Counted from the stretch's first letter, positions 1 to 8,802 are shown. The stretch: 64,000 bases of DNA from Fibrobacteria bacterium AD312 (GCA_001462345.1 LIUM01000047.1:64975-128974); one strand, 5' to 3'. A program made the numbers and translations. The notes: generated by a model from the sequence alone, not told the origin.

Positions 1-1529
1 AAGACTATTGGATCTATTTTACCTGTTAAGGGAGAATTATAAACCGTGTCAGGCGGAGTTTTGGCAGTACCCCCTAAATTATCTTTGTTATATATATCGT
101 TAATAAGAATGACTTGATATATAGGATAATAAGATTCAGGTTTGATAATTGGATAGCCATCATTGGAGTCAGGATTTTGAGTCCAAGGTAATTCAGTGCT
201 TACTATATCTGAAACTTCTATTTGCAAATTTAATAAGTAGGCGGCTGAACGTTGTTTGAGTAAATCGGGCTTAACTTTAATGTTATATGCTTTCTCAAGA
301 CTATTTAAATCATCTGCTCCATTTTCATTTGCAATAAAACCAGAAAAAGAAGGAACGAGTTCTGAGGCAGAATAACCGACAGGTTCTAATGAACTGCCAG
401 AATCAGGAACGGAATAAACAGATCGAATATTCAAACTTGCATCTATCGCGTCATTTGAACCGATAAATAGCCCTTGGTATTTTGCTTTTTCGGCTTGAAT
501 GGATCCTTTTTGATAGCTATTGGTGATGATAGTATTTTGATTCCCGGTGACTTGACCAATCAGACCGCCAACAGAAAGACCTGCTTCCGTTTTAATATTC
601 CCATTTACAAAGCTTTTGTCTATTGTAACGTTCGTGACTGAGCCTGCTAAACCGCCAATACAAGAAACATTATCCTCTTTTGATGTTGATGTGATATTCC
701 CTTTGAAATAAGAGGAGTTTATGGAAAGGGTCGCAGAATTGATTGAAGAGAATCCTATTAAACCACCTGTATTACTATTCTCGTTGGTGATAATATCGGT
801 CTCCACCAAAGAATTTGAAATAGAAAGAGTTGGCCAAATATCTACTGCTTCGCTTTGAATTGACCCAACAAGACCACCGATATCTCCTGATTCATTTTTT
901 GATTGAAGAACTAGCTTCGTTCCTATAACGGAGGAACTATCTATAGATGTTACCTGTTTGCCAGCAAGGCCTCCAATAGTCGTAGTTCCAAAAATGGTTG
1001 AATTAGAAACGTGAACATTAATTAATTTAGTGTCCACTCCTTTAGGGCTTTCGCCAAGTAATGCTCCAGCGACATCGCCTTGAATATAAGCACTGTCTAT
1101 TTTTAGATTTTTGATCAATCCACCTTTTTGACTAAATAAGCCTGCGTTTCCATTTTCCACTTGAACGCATAGCCCACGAATAGTATGATTATTTCCGTCA
1201 AAAACACCAAGAACAAGTGGAATTGGATTAAAAGAGCTAATGGAGGAATCTTTTTTTAAGCGACATTCTTTGCCATCAAAATAATAGCCTAAATCAATAT
1301 CATTATTTAACAGAATATGGGGATTTAATGGTGGTTTAGGGCTAGAATTTTTAATTGCTTCTTCGACAAATACCATAAAATCATCAATATTGGAAATAAC
1401 GCTGTATGGAATAAATTCGCCTGTTTGAGGATCATAAAGGTATTCTTTTTCTAGGTCATCTAAGGTGGCGCTATAGACAAGGCTAAAACTAAATAACTGG
1501 ATGAGTAAGAACCAATTTATTTTTTTCAT
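1..1529 (-). CDS. Secreted GLUG-motif repeat surface protein (partial, C-terminus beyond window)
   Basis: The minus strand is open from an ATG at 1529 to the window edge, giving 509 codons with no stop. The product begins MKKINWFLLIQLF and has a typical signal peptide with probable cleavage after VYSA, so it is exported. From about residue 180 on it carries repeated glycine-rich motifs of the GLUG type, written GGLAG, GGLVG, GGLIG, GGLAG and GGLIG at roughly residues 181, 215, 251, 292 and 320, separated by segments rich in Ser, Asn and Val that look like parallel beta-helix rungs. GLUG repeats are found in surface and adhesion proteins. A ribosome site GGAGCTCCT lies just upstream of the ATG. 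The C-terminal anchor or sorting domain is outside the window, so attachment and ligand are unknown. It has a 231-base gap to the divergent flavoprotein gene and appears transcribed alone. Confidence 0.8.
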   Translation of the reverse strand, partial: MKKINWFLLIQLFSFSLVYSATLDDLEKEYLYDPQTGEFIPYSVISNIDDFMVFVEEAIKNSSPKPPLNPHILLNNDIDLGYYFDGKECRLKKDSSISSFNPIPLVLGVFDGNNHTIRGLCVQVENGNAGLFSQKGGLIKNLKIDSAYIQGDVAGALLGESPKGVDTKLINVHVSNSTIFGTTTIGGLAGKQVTSIDSSSVIGTKLVLQSKNESGDIGGLVGSIQSEAVDIWPTLSISNSLVETDIITNENSNTGGLIGFSSINSATLSINSSYFKGNITSTSKEDNVSCIGGLAGSVTNVTIDKSFVNGNIKTEAGLSVGGLIGQVTGNQNTIITNSYQKGSIQAEKAKYQGLFIGSNDAIDASLNIRSVYSVPDSGSSLEPVGYSASELVPSFSGFIANENGADDLNSLEKAYNIKVKPDLLKQRSAAYLLNLQIEVSDIVSTELPWTQNPDSNDGYPIIKPESYYPIYQVILINDIYNKDNLGGTAKTPPDTVYNSPLTGKIDPIV

Positions 1530-1760
1530 AGGAGCTCCAGCGATGTGCTCAAAAAAGGTAATATTCACTCGACTAAAAAAGGGCCCTTATTCTTTTTTTA
1601 GAAAAGTAACCCTTTTTAGACAAACTATCATAAAAATACATATCTTCGAGGGGCTTTGTGAATAAAAATTTCTGTGACTCTATTGAAAAAGGATGTTTTC
1701 ATGCAGTTTGTTATTTTTTATAACATGCTTTTGTTATTTTAGAATAAAAAAGAGGAAAAT

Positions 1761-2624
1761 ATGACAGATTTAATAATTATTGGAAAAGGTCCTGCTGGAA
1801 TTTCTGCCGCTTTGTATGCTCTAAGAGCGAATATGAAAGTGACAGTTGTGGGCAAGGATATAGGTTCTCTTGCCCAAGCGCATGCTATTGAAAATTATTA
1901 TGGATTATCAACGCCGCTATCTGGTACAGAACTTGCTCAAATAGGCGTAAATCAAGCAAAAGCCCTTGGAGCTGAATTTTTAGAAGAAGAGGTGTTGGAT
2001 CTCGATTTTAACGGACAATTTGTTCTGAAAACGAAAACGGCTACGTTGTCTTCAAAAGCGTTAATTATGGCCACAGGATCTGCTCGAAAAAAGGGAAATA
2101 TTCCTGGAATGGTTGATTACGAAACAAAGGGAATAAGTTATTGTGCTGTTTGTGACGGCTTCTTTTATAGAGGAAAAGACGTTGCTGTATTAGGTTCTGG
2201 AGAATATGCTTTACATGAAGCCAAAGAGTTACTCGCTATTACTGAGCATGTGACGATTTTAACGAATGGGGAACCATTAAAAGTAGAAGTACCTTCTGAA
2301 ATCAAAGTGATTGAGACTCCAGTCAAAAAACTTTTTGGAGAATTTCATTTAGAAGGGTTAGAATTTAAGGATGATTCACAATTGAATGTGAGTGGTCTTT
2401 TTGTCGCTTTAGGGAGTGCATCTGCTGCGGATTTTGCTAGAAAAATAGGTGCCGCTGTCGATGGTTCTAAAATCAATGTAGATGCCAATATGCAAACGAG
2501 TGTTCCAGGGCTTTTTGCTGCAGGCGATTGTACAGGAGGCACTCTGCAGGTTGCCGTTGCTGTTGGTGAAGGCGCCATTGCGGGCCTTTCTGCTGTTAAG
2601 CATATCCGTGAACAGAAGAAATAA
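1761..2624 (+). CDS. Thioredoxin-reductase-like FAD/NAD(P)H pyridine nucleotide-disulfide oxidoreductase
   Basis: The 287-residue protein has the thioredoxin reductase fold order: an N-terminal FAD-binding GKGPAGISAA loop, a redox-active CAVC pair followed by DGFFYRG near residue 130, a second NAD(P)H-binding segment VLGSGEYALHEA, and a C-terminal FAD site GLFAAGDCTGG. In the family these enzymes move electrons from NAD(P)H through FAD to a dithiol acceptor in the cytoplasm. It is about 25 residues shorter than typical TrxB (about 310-320). The second nucleotide loop is GSGEYA where many TrxB proteins have GGGDSA, so the partner may be another thioredoxin-like protein or ferredoxin. A site AAGAGGAAA precedes the ATG. 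No thioredoxin gene lies beside it. The radical SAM gene follows after 111 bases on the same strand. The fold is secure, the substrate is not. Confidence 0.85.
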   Translation: MTDLIIIGKGPAGISAALYALRANMKVTVVGKDIGSLAQAHAIENYYGLSTPLSGTELAQIGVNQAKALGAEFLEEEVLDLDFNGQFVLKTKTATLSSKALIMATGSARKKGNIPGMVDYETKGISYCAVCDGFFYRGKDVAVLGSGEYALHEAKELLAITEHVTILTNGEPLKVEVPSEIKVIETPVKKLFGEFHLEGLEFKDDSQLNVSGLFVALGSASAADFARKIGAAVDGSKINVDANMQTSVPGLFAAGDCTGGTLQVAVAVGEGAIAGLSAVKHIREQKK

Positions 2625-2735
2625 TTAAGAAAGACAGTTTATCGGGTATCGCTTGTACCTTTATTTGATTTGAATGTTTTTTTCTAGAGTTTCTGTTTTG
2701 GATTGTAATAAAAATCGAAAAAGCGAAAGAGAAAA

Positions 2736-3632
2736 ATGTCTTATAGACGAATTACTTTAGTCACGAATCCAGATAGTTGTAATCTAAAGTGTCCTCTTTG
2801 TTTTCTTAATCAGAGACAAAAACCGCTTGGACTTGGAGTAATGGATTTTGCTTTAGTGGAAAAGACAATTCGTTCCTTTTATTCCAAAGATTTAAAAGAA
2901 ATTATTCCAAGTACAATGGGAGAACCTCTTTTATATCCTTATTTTAAAAAACTGCTAGATCTTTGTTCTCAATTATCCTTAAAAATCAATATAACGACAA
3001 ATGGAACCTTCCCATTAGGGGGAGTGTCTTTTTGGGCAAAACCTTTGCTAACGCATTGTAGCGATATAAAAATTAGTATGATGGGCTTATCGGCTTCTGT
3101 GAATGAACATTTGATGTGTGGAATAAATCAAAAGGAATACTTAGAAAACATCAAATTCTTAGTAGAAGAGAAGAAAAAGCTTCAAAAACAAGAAGTAAGC
3201 GTTTCTACCATTTCTTTGCAAGTCACAGTCTGTAAAATGAATTGGAGCGAATTGCCTTCCATTCTTGAATTTGCAGAAAAAGAGGGAATTGATAGAGTCA
3301 AATGGAACAAAGCTGTTTTTTTATCTGGAACAAAGGACTCTTTTAAAAAAGAGTATGGATTGGATGAAGAGGGGAGTGCTTACGAAGAATGGAAACAAAT
3401 GGCGTTTTTTATACAAAAAGAAGCAAAAATAAGAGTAGAAGGCTCCTTTTTTGATTTAGAAAAACGAGAACCGTCAAAAGAACTTAAATGCCCTTTTTTA
3501 GATGAAATTTGGGTTTTCCCAGATGGTTCTTATGAATATTGCCCTAATCCAGAACGGCGTTTTGGTGATAAAGGAAATGCCGCTGCGATCTGTGAAAATT
3601 GTGAAATGAAAAGAATACTTAACAAAACATAA
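2736..3632 (+). CDS. Radical SAM protein with C-terminal SPASM-like cysteine cluster
   Basis: Near the N-terminus, the motif CNLKCPLC gives the CxxxCxxC ligands of the radical SAM [4Fe-4S] cluster, preceded by TLVTNPDS. The segment STMGEPLLYP is the GEP-type SAM-contact motif and ITTNGT follows it, as in radical SAM barrels. The C-terminal 60 residues hold further cysteines (CPFL, YCPNP, CENCEMKR), an arrangement like the auxiliary-cluster SPASM or twitch domains of peptide-modifying and anaerobic-sulfatase-maturing enzymes. At 298 residues it is a compact member. No precursor peptide or sulfatase gene is adjacent, so the substrate cannot be named. The same-strand neighbour upstream is a thioredoxin-reductase-like flavoprotein, which might supply electrons, though the 111-base gap makes this only a suggestion. 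Confidence 0.8.
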   Translation: MSYRRITLVTNPDSCNLKCPLCFLNQRQKPLGLGVMDFALVEKTIRSFYSKDLKEIIPSTMGEPLLYPYFKKLLDLCSQLSLKINITTNGTFPLGGVSFWAKPLLTHCSDIKISMMGLSASVNEHLMCGINQKEYLENIKFLVEEKKKLQKQEVSVSTISLQVTVCKMNWSELPSILEFAEKEGIDRVKWNKAVFLSGTKDSFKKEYGLDEEGSAYEEWKQMAFFIQKEAKIRVEGSFFDLEKREPSKELKCPFLDEIWVFPDGSYEYCPNPERRFGDKGNAAAICENCEMKRILNKT

Positions 3633-3703
3633 AAACAGTCTCTTTTGCCCATTTTTTTCAGCATAGTTAAGCTGTCTTTATAGGGGTAAGTAAATAAGAG
3701 TGC

Positions 3704-3733
3704 TTTACACTAGTTAGGATTCTTTTTTACTAT
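3704..3733 (+). promoter_or_regulatory. Candidate sigma70-type promoter of the first DASS transporter gene
   Basis: TTTACA at 3704-3709 and TACTAT at 3728-3733 are separated by 18 bases, a good -35/-10 match. It lies about 70 bases upstream of the preferred ATG at 3802, which argues that the transcript starts downstream of the upstream in-frame GTG at 3733. Seen by eye only. Confidence 0.4.
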
Positions 3734-3801
3734 TGTGGGAAATTTACTCCTTTATTATCTTTAGCCTACCAAAAAACAATACATCCTATAGGATTAATAG
3801 A

Positions 3802-5325
3802 ATGGATAAAACAAAATGGATTAAAATACTTATCATAGCATTGCTTTCTGTCATCACGTTGTTTATTCCTTTTGACGCGATTGGCGTTCAAGTGAATCCA
3901 GTTGAACAACGCGTGATTGCAATGTTTGTGCTCGCCGCTTTGTGCTGGATTCTAGAACCGTTCCCTGTTTGGGCTACGTCTATATTGATTATTGTGGTGA
4001 TGCTATTCACTATTTCTGATAAGGCTCCCGCCGCTTTAATCTTGGATGATAGTGGTGCTAAGTTTGGAAATTTACTTTCTTATAAGGCATTGATGGCCAC
4101 TTTTGCTGATCCAACGATTATGCTTTTCTTAGGTGGGTTCTTCCTTGCTGCTGCAGCTACAAAATATCAGTTAGATTTCAATTTGGCTCGTGTCCTTTTA
4201 AGACCTTTTGGAAATAATCCAAAATATGTTTTGCTTGGCTTAATGATGATTACCGCTTTATTCTCTATGTTTATGAGTAATACAGCGACCGCTGCGATGA
4301 TGCTTGCCATTTTAGCTCCTGTGTTAGCTCTATTTGATAAGGGAGATAAAGGCCGTATTGCTTTTGCTCTTGCTATTCCTATCGGTGCAAATATTGGTGG
4401 TATGGGTACTCCTATTGGAACTCCTCCTAATGCAATCGTTGTAAAAGCTCTTGCCGATGCACAGGTTCCTATTTCCTTTGCTAAATGGATGTATTTTGCC
4501 GTTCCTTATATGTTAGTTATGATTTTGATTGCTTGGTTTGTATTAATCAAATTCTTCCCAATCACTAAGAAATCAATGGAACTTAAAATTGAAAATCGTT
4601 TCTTAAAAACACCAAGTGCTATTATCGTTTATGTTACTTTTGCTTTGACTGTTCTTCTTTGGATGACAGGGGATCTTTTAGGCTTAGACTCCAATGCGAT
4701 TGCGATGATTCCTATGGCTGTTTTTGCAATAACACGCGTAATTACTAAAGATGACCTTAATAAAATGAGCTGGGATGTGTTATGGCTTGTGGCTGGTGGT
4801 TTTGCTTTAGGTCTTGGTATTCAAAAGACAGGTCTTGCTGAACATTTATTAGCATCTATTCCTTTTGCTTCTTGGCCTGCGCTTGCTATCTTAATTGGGG
4901 CTGCTTTAATTGCCATCTTTATGAGTACATTTATGAGTAATACTGCCGCAACTAGTTTATTAGCGCCTATTATGGCGGCGTTAGGTATAAGCATGGGTGC
5001 TGGTTTAGACTCTTTTGGTGGAATGCAAGGTTTATTAGTGGCGGTGGCTTTAAGCTGCTCTCTAGCTATGAGCTTGCCTATTAGTACTCCTCCAAATGCT
5101 TTAGCTTATAGTACTGGTTTTGTGAAAACAAAAGACATGGCAAAAATGGGTGTAACTGTTGGTCTTATTGGTATCATTATTATTTGTGGAATGTTACTTG
5201 TTCTTGGTGGCGCAGGCTACTTTGATAATAGAAAAGTAGCTGAAGTGGTTCCTGCTACCACTACAGAAATAGTCGCTGCTCCAGTAGCCGCTCCAGCAGA
5301 AGTAGCACCAGCTCCTGCTCAATAA
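3802..5325 (+). CDS. DASS-family divalent anion:Na+ symporter (SLC13-type), copy 1
   Basis: A multi-spanning membrane protein of the divalent anion:sodium symporter family, which imports C4-dicarboxylates, citrate or sulfate with sodium. Family signatures are present: an FMSNTATAAMM SNT motif and GGMGTPIGTPPNA in the first half, then the inverted-repeat counterpart TFMSNTAAT and PISTPPNALA in the second half. The frame is open from a GTG at 3733, but I place the start at the ATG at 3802 because an AGGAT site precedes it and the product then aligns with the N-terminus of the downstream paralogue (MDKTKWIK versus MTKEKWIK). The C-terminus ends in a roughly 30-residue tail rich in Ala, Pro and Val that the paralogue lacks. 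A terminator-like hairpin follows. The substrate cannot be read from sequence. Nearby malic enzyme is compatible with malate use but is 25 kb away. Confidence 0.88.
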   Translation: MDKTKWIKILIIALLSVITLFIPFDAIGVQVNPVEQRVIAMFVLAALCWILEPFPVWATSILIIVVMLFTISDKAPAALILDDSGAKFGNLLSYKALMATFADPTIMLFLGGFFLAAAATKYQLDFNLARVLLRPFGNNPKYVLLGLMMITALFSMFMSNTATAAMMLAILAPVLALFDKGDKGRIAFALAIPIGANIGGMGTPIGTPPNAIVVKALADAQVPISFAKWMYFAVPYMLVMILIAWFVLIKFFPITKKSMELKIENRFLKTPSAIIVYVTFALTVLLWMTGDLLGLDSNAIAMIPMAVFAITRVITKDDLNKMSWDVLWLVAGGFALGLGIQKTGLAEHLLASIPFASWPALAILIGAALIAIFMSTFMSNTAATSLLAPIMAALGISMGAGLDSFGGMQGLLVAVALSCSLAMSLPISTPPNALAYSTGFVKTKDMAKMGVTVGLIGIIIICGMLLVLGGAGYFDNRKVAEVVPATTTEIVAAPVAAPAEVAPAPAQ

Positions 5326-5350
5326 TAAGACTAATAAAAAGAATACAATT

Positions 5351-5381
5351 AAAACCTGCCTATTTATTAGTGCAGGTTTTT
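5351..5381 (+). terminator. Rho-independent terminator after DASS copy 1
   Basis: AAAACCTGC at 5351-5359 pairs perfectly with GCAGGTTTT at 5372-5380 around a 12-base loop, with T-rich sequence at the 3' end. It separates the two transporter genes into different transcripts, or attenuates read-through. Confidence 0.75.
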
Positions 5382-5472
5382 CTATTTAAAAAGAGCTTTT
5401 TGGTTCCTTAAAAATAGAAAGAAATAAAAAGCATTCGTTTTTCTTGCTGTTTTTGCTAGATTTGGGCTCACT

Positions 5473-6900
5473 ATGACAAAAGAAAAATGGATTAAAGTAT
5501 TTATAGCACTTATTGTTGCTATTGGTCTCTATTTTCTACCCTATGACTCCTTTGGAGTCGCCATAAATCCAGTAGAAAAGAGAGTGATTTCAATCTTTGC
5601 TCTGGCAGCATTACTTTGGATTTTAGAGCCGTTCCCAATTTGGACAACGTCTATGCTTGTCATTGTAACCATGCTTCTTACGGTTTCAAATCACGGACTC
5701 CTTTTTATGCAATCGGATGCCGCAGGTACTCCTTATGCAAATCTAATAAGCTATAAAGCCATTATGGCTACTTTTGCAGATCCAATTATTATGCTTTTCT
5801 TGGGCGGTTTTTTCTTAGCGGCGGCGGCCACAAAATATCGTTTAGATATGAACCTCGCGAAGGTCTTATTAAAGCCTTTTGGAAATAATCCGAAATATAT
5901 ACTTCTTGGCTTGATGATTATTACGGCCATTTTCTCGATGTTTATGAGTAATACGGCTACGGCTGCGATGATGCTTGCTATTTTAGCTCCAGTGTTAGCT
6001 TTATTTGATTCAAGTGATAAGGGTCGTGCCGCTTTTGCTCTAGCCATTCCTGTAGCTGCTAATGTTGGTGGTATGGGAACTCCTATTGGAACCCCTCCCA
6101 ATGCGATTGCCTTAAAAGCGTTAGCGGATTCAGGATTAAATGTTTCGTTCGGTAAATGGATGGCTTTTGGTGTTCCATACGTGATTATTCTTATTTTGAT
6201 TTCTTGGTTTGTTTTAATTAAGTTATTCCCAATCGAAAAGAAGACTATGGAATTAAAGGTTGGTGATCGTTTCTTAAAAACACCTAAGGCGATTATTGTT
6301 TATATCACTTTTGGTCTGACTGTTGTTTTGTGGGTTTTAGGTGAAGGAGTGCATGGCATGGACTCCAATACCGTCGCTATGATTCCTATGGCTGTTTTTG
6401 CTCTTGCTCAAATTATTACAAAAGACGATTTGAAGGGTATGAGCTGGGATGTGTTATGGCTTGTGGCTGGTGGTTTTGCATTAGGGCTTGGTTTACAAGC
6501 AACGGGCCTTGCAAAAGACTTAATTGGAGCCATCTCTTTTGATTCATTGCCAGTAGTTGCTTTAATGATAGGTTCTGGTTTCCTATGTCTTTTGATGGCT
6601 AATTTTATGAGCCATACCGCAACAGCATCTCTTTTAATCCCTATTATAGCTGCTGTTGGAACCTCTTTAGGCACCACTCTTGCTCCTCTTGGAGGTCTAA
6701 CGGCTCTTATCGTTTCTGTTGCTTTTGCAAGTTCTTTAGGAATGAGTCTTCCTATTAGTACTCCTCCAAATGCTTTAGCTCATGCGACTGGATTTGTGGA
6801 TACTAAAGGCATGGCAAAAGTGGGTATTGTAATTGGTGTTGTTGGAATGCTTTTAACTTATGTGATGATGTATTTGTTAGCGACATTCCATGTTCTCTAA
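5473..6900 (+). CDS. DASS-family divalent anion:Na+ symporter (SLC13-type), copy 2
   Basis: Close paralogue of the gene 147 bases upstream, with the same length core (475 residues) and the same order of signatures: LFLGGFFLAAAATKY, FMSNTATAAMM, GGMGTPIGTPPNA, WDVLWLVAGGFALGLG, FMSHTATAS and PISTPPNALAHATGF. The second SNT-like motif is SHT here instead of SNT, a change at a sodium/substrate-site position that could alter specificity. It lacks the Ala/Pro-rich tail of copy 1. The last codons overlap the start of the histidine kinase gene by 11 bases, so transporter, kinase and response regulator are probably translated from one message. This suggests the two-component system senses conditions relevant to the transported anion, although that is inferred from gene order alone. 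Confidence 0.88.
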   Translation: MTKEKWIKVFIALIVAIGLYFLPYDSFGVAINPVEKRVISIFALAALLWILEPFPIWTTSMLVIVTMLLTVSNHGLLFMQSDAAGTPYANLISYKAIMATFADPIIMLFLGGFFLAAAATKYRLDMNLAKVLLKPFGNNPKYILLGLMIITAIFSMFMSNTATAAMMLAILAPVLALFDSSDKGRAAFALAIPVAANVGGMGTPIGTPPNAIALKALADSGLNVSFGKWMAFGVPYVIILILISWFVLIKLFPIEKKTMELKVGDRFLKTPKAIIVYITFGLTVVLWVLGEGVHGMDSNTVAMIPMAVFALAQIITKDDLKGMSWDVLWLVAGGFALGLGLQATGLAKDLIGAISFDSLPVVALMIGSGFLCLLMANFMSHTATASLLIPIIAAVGTSLGTTLAPLGGLTALIVSVAFASSLGMSLPISTPPNALAHATGFVDTKGMAKVGIVIGVVGMLLTYVMMYLLATFHVL

Positions 6901-8317
6901 TATTCAAGGCTTTATGGCAGATGATTTTGGAAAAGCGACCGTTCAAATCGATCGCCTCAAAAGGGTCTATTTTTCAGATCCAGCCAATCGTCTGTCATTA
7001 AAGAAAGGTGACGAGATTGTATCTCAAGGGAAATATAATGATTCCCTTTTTCTTGTACTTTCAGGCCATGTTTTAGGAAAGTGTTGTATTGAATCTACGG
7101 AAAAGCAAGATCCATCTGATCGCTGCTTTGAAATGTTTAGAGGTGGTGTAGGTACTTTTGTTGGGGTACACAGTTTTTTTTCAGAACCATACTTAAGTTT
7201 TTTTACAGTTGAAGCATTAGATGATGTTGAAGTCGCTTTTTTAAAACGGGATTCTGCTCCAATAGAGAAAGAAAAATACGGCTCACTTCAAGAACAGTTT
7301 ATTCCTATGATTTCGAATGAATTAGTGCTTCGAAATTTTCATCTATTAGAAAAGTCTATTGATAATGAATCGGCTCTGAATCGACTACATCGCTCTGAAT
7401 TAAATGCGTCTCTTGGGCAATTAGCAGCGGGCCTTGCTCATGAATTAAATAATGCGATTGGAGTGATTTCTCGAAAGACTGACTTTATTGCAGAAGCTTT
7501 AGATCGTATTATTGAATCGAAGATAACAGAAGCACATGATTTATTTCATTTAGGTGAAAATTATAATGCAATGATCTCTTCTGAGACGATTCGCGAGCGG
7601 ACTCGATTATTTGAGAAGAAAAAAAATCTTTCACATATGGCTGCAAAAGTTTTAGCACGTTTAGTGGAAACTGAAGAAGATCTTAAAAAGCTTGATAAAA
7701 AAGTATTAGATGATTTTGAAAATTTGTCTCGCTATTGGGAATTAGGGCACGATGTTCGAGATATCCGTTTAGCAGCAAAACATGCCGCCGATATTGTGAA
7801 GTCTGTACGCACTTTAGGAGGCAGTAATTTCACTCGAAGCGAAGGGTTAAGTATTCACGAGACGTTATCTAGAGCCATTTCTCTCTTGAAACCTAATCTT
7901 CATGATATTAAGCTTGAAGTGGATTTAGAAAGTGCTGAAAAAATGCCTTTGATTTATGGTGATATGACCGAATTAGTGCAAATCTGGGTGAATATTATAA
8001 AAAATAGTTGTGATGCAATGGAGGCAGCTGAAACGAAAGATCCAAAAGTCACCATTCGTTGTTCACATACAAAAACACATGTCTTTGTTCATATTACAGA
8101 TAATGGCCCAGGAATTTCAGATGGAAATGCGGATAAAATATTTCAAATGGACTTCACCACGAAAAAAAATGGACTTTCTTTCGGTTTGGGTTTAGGGTTA
8201 GCTATAGTTCAACGAATTGTGGATAGTTATGGAGGCGAAATAATACTCGCTTCTCGTCCTCAAAATACTACATTCAATATAAAACTACCAGTAGAGAATC
8301 ATTATGGAAACGATTAA
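6890..8317 (+). CDS. Sensor histidine kinase with N-terminal cNMP-binding-like domain
   Basis: The 475-residue protein has no membrane segment, so it should act in the cytoplasm. Residues about 30-130 resemble a cyclic-nucleotide-binding (Crp-type) beta roll (SLKKGDEIVSQGKYNDSLFLVLSGHV, shortened here to its key elements KGDEI and LFLVLSGHV). The H-box AAGLAHELNNAIG places the phospho-accepting histidine near residue 184. The ATPase domain has the N-box NIIKNSCDAME near 367, the G1 box DNGPGIS and the G2 box GLGLGLAIVQ. Between H-box and N-box lies an unusually long helical insert of charged residues. The start overlaps the transporter stop by 11 bases. A second ATG at 6914 is possible. The gene overlaps the response regulator by 14 bases. 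Ligand of the sensor domain is unknown. Confidence 0.87.
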   Translation: MFSNIQGFMADDFGKATVQIDRLKRVYFSDPANRLSLKKGDEIVSQGKYNDSLFLVLSGHVLGKCCIESTEKQDPSDRCFEMFRGGVGTFVGVHSFFSEPYLSFFTVEALDDVEVAFLKRDSAPIEKEKYGSLQEQFIPMISNELVLRNFHLLEKSIDNESALNRLHRSELNASLGQLAAGLAHELNNAIGVISRKTDFIAEALDRIIESKITEAHDLFHLGENYNAMISSETIRERTRLFEKKKNLSHMAAKVLARLVETEEDLKKLDKKVLDDFENLSRYWELGHDVRDIRLAAKHAADIVKSVRTLGGSNFTRSEGLSIHETLSRAISLLKPNLHDIKLEVDLESAEKMPLIYGDMTELVQIWVNIIKNSCDAMEAAETKDPKVTIRCSHTKTHVFVHITDNGPGISDGNADKIFQMDFTTKKNGLSFGLGLGLAIVQRIVDSYGGEIILASRPQNTTFNIKLPVENHYGND

Positions 8318-8783
8318 TATAATATGTGTCGACGATCAATCCGATGTTCTTGATGCCGTAACACGCGATTTACGTTCTTTGGAACAGTTTTATCGTGTGG
8401 AAGGGGCTGAATCAGCAGAAGACTGCTTGTCTTTGATGAATGAAATGGATGAACGAGGTGAATCGGTTGGATTAGTCATTTCTGACCATGTAATGCCTGG
8501 AGGAAATGGAGTTGAATTACTTCAGAAAATTTCTTCTAATCCAATTTTTAAAGAGACAAGAAAAATTCTATTGACTGGTCAAGCCAATCATGCTGATACC
8601 ATTCGTGCTGTAAATGAAGCACATATAGATAATTATTTTGAAAAGCCTTGGGATCCAGAAGATCTTTTAGCTACAACAAAATCTCTTTTAACAAGTTTTG
8701 TTTTAGATAAAGGGTTTGAGTACAAGGATTTTCTCCCTATCTTAGATCAAGTAGTCTTGCTTTCTTATCTTAAGAAAGACTAA
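8304..8783 (+). CDS. Single-domain response regulator
   Basis: This 159-residue protein is a receiver domain with only a short C-terminal extension. The acidic pocket is CVDDQ near residue 9, the phospho-acceptor aspartate is in ISDHVMPGGNG near residue 57, the conserved threonine is in LLTGQA and the lysine in FEKPWDP. The receiver resembles the type found in RpfG/HupR-like regulators (the EKPW motif is frequent there), but no HD-GYP or DNA-binding output domain follows. It therefore likely acts by protein interaction or as a phosphate shuttle. It overlaps the kinase gene by 14 bases and is the obvious cognate partner. A strong bidirectional terminator ends the operon. Confidence 0.88.
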   Translation: METINIICVDDQSDVLDAVTRDLRSLEQFYRVEGAESAEDCLSLMNEMDERGESVGLVISDHVMPGGNGVELLQKISSNPIFKETRKILLTGQANHADTIRAVNEAHIDNYFEKPWDPEDLLATTKSLLTSFVLDKGFEYKDFLPILDQVVLLSYLKKD

Positions 8784-8802
8784 CAAATGTTTTTATAGAA
8801 AT

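Noticed and set aside
3733..3801. Upstream in-frame GTG start that would add 23 residues to the first DASS symporter
   Set aside because: The promoter candidate (TTTACA/TACTAT) overlaps it, there is no ribosome site, and the paralogue begins at the position of the later ATG.
5751..6101. Minus-strand open frame inside the second DASS symporter gene
   Set aside because: It is the antisense of a conserved membrane-protein gene, its sequence is rich in Ala, Lys and Ile as such antisense frames are, and it has no independent support.
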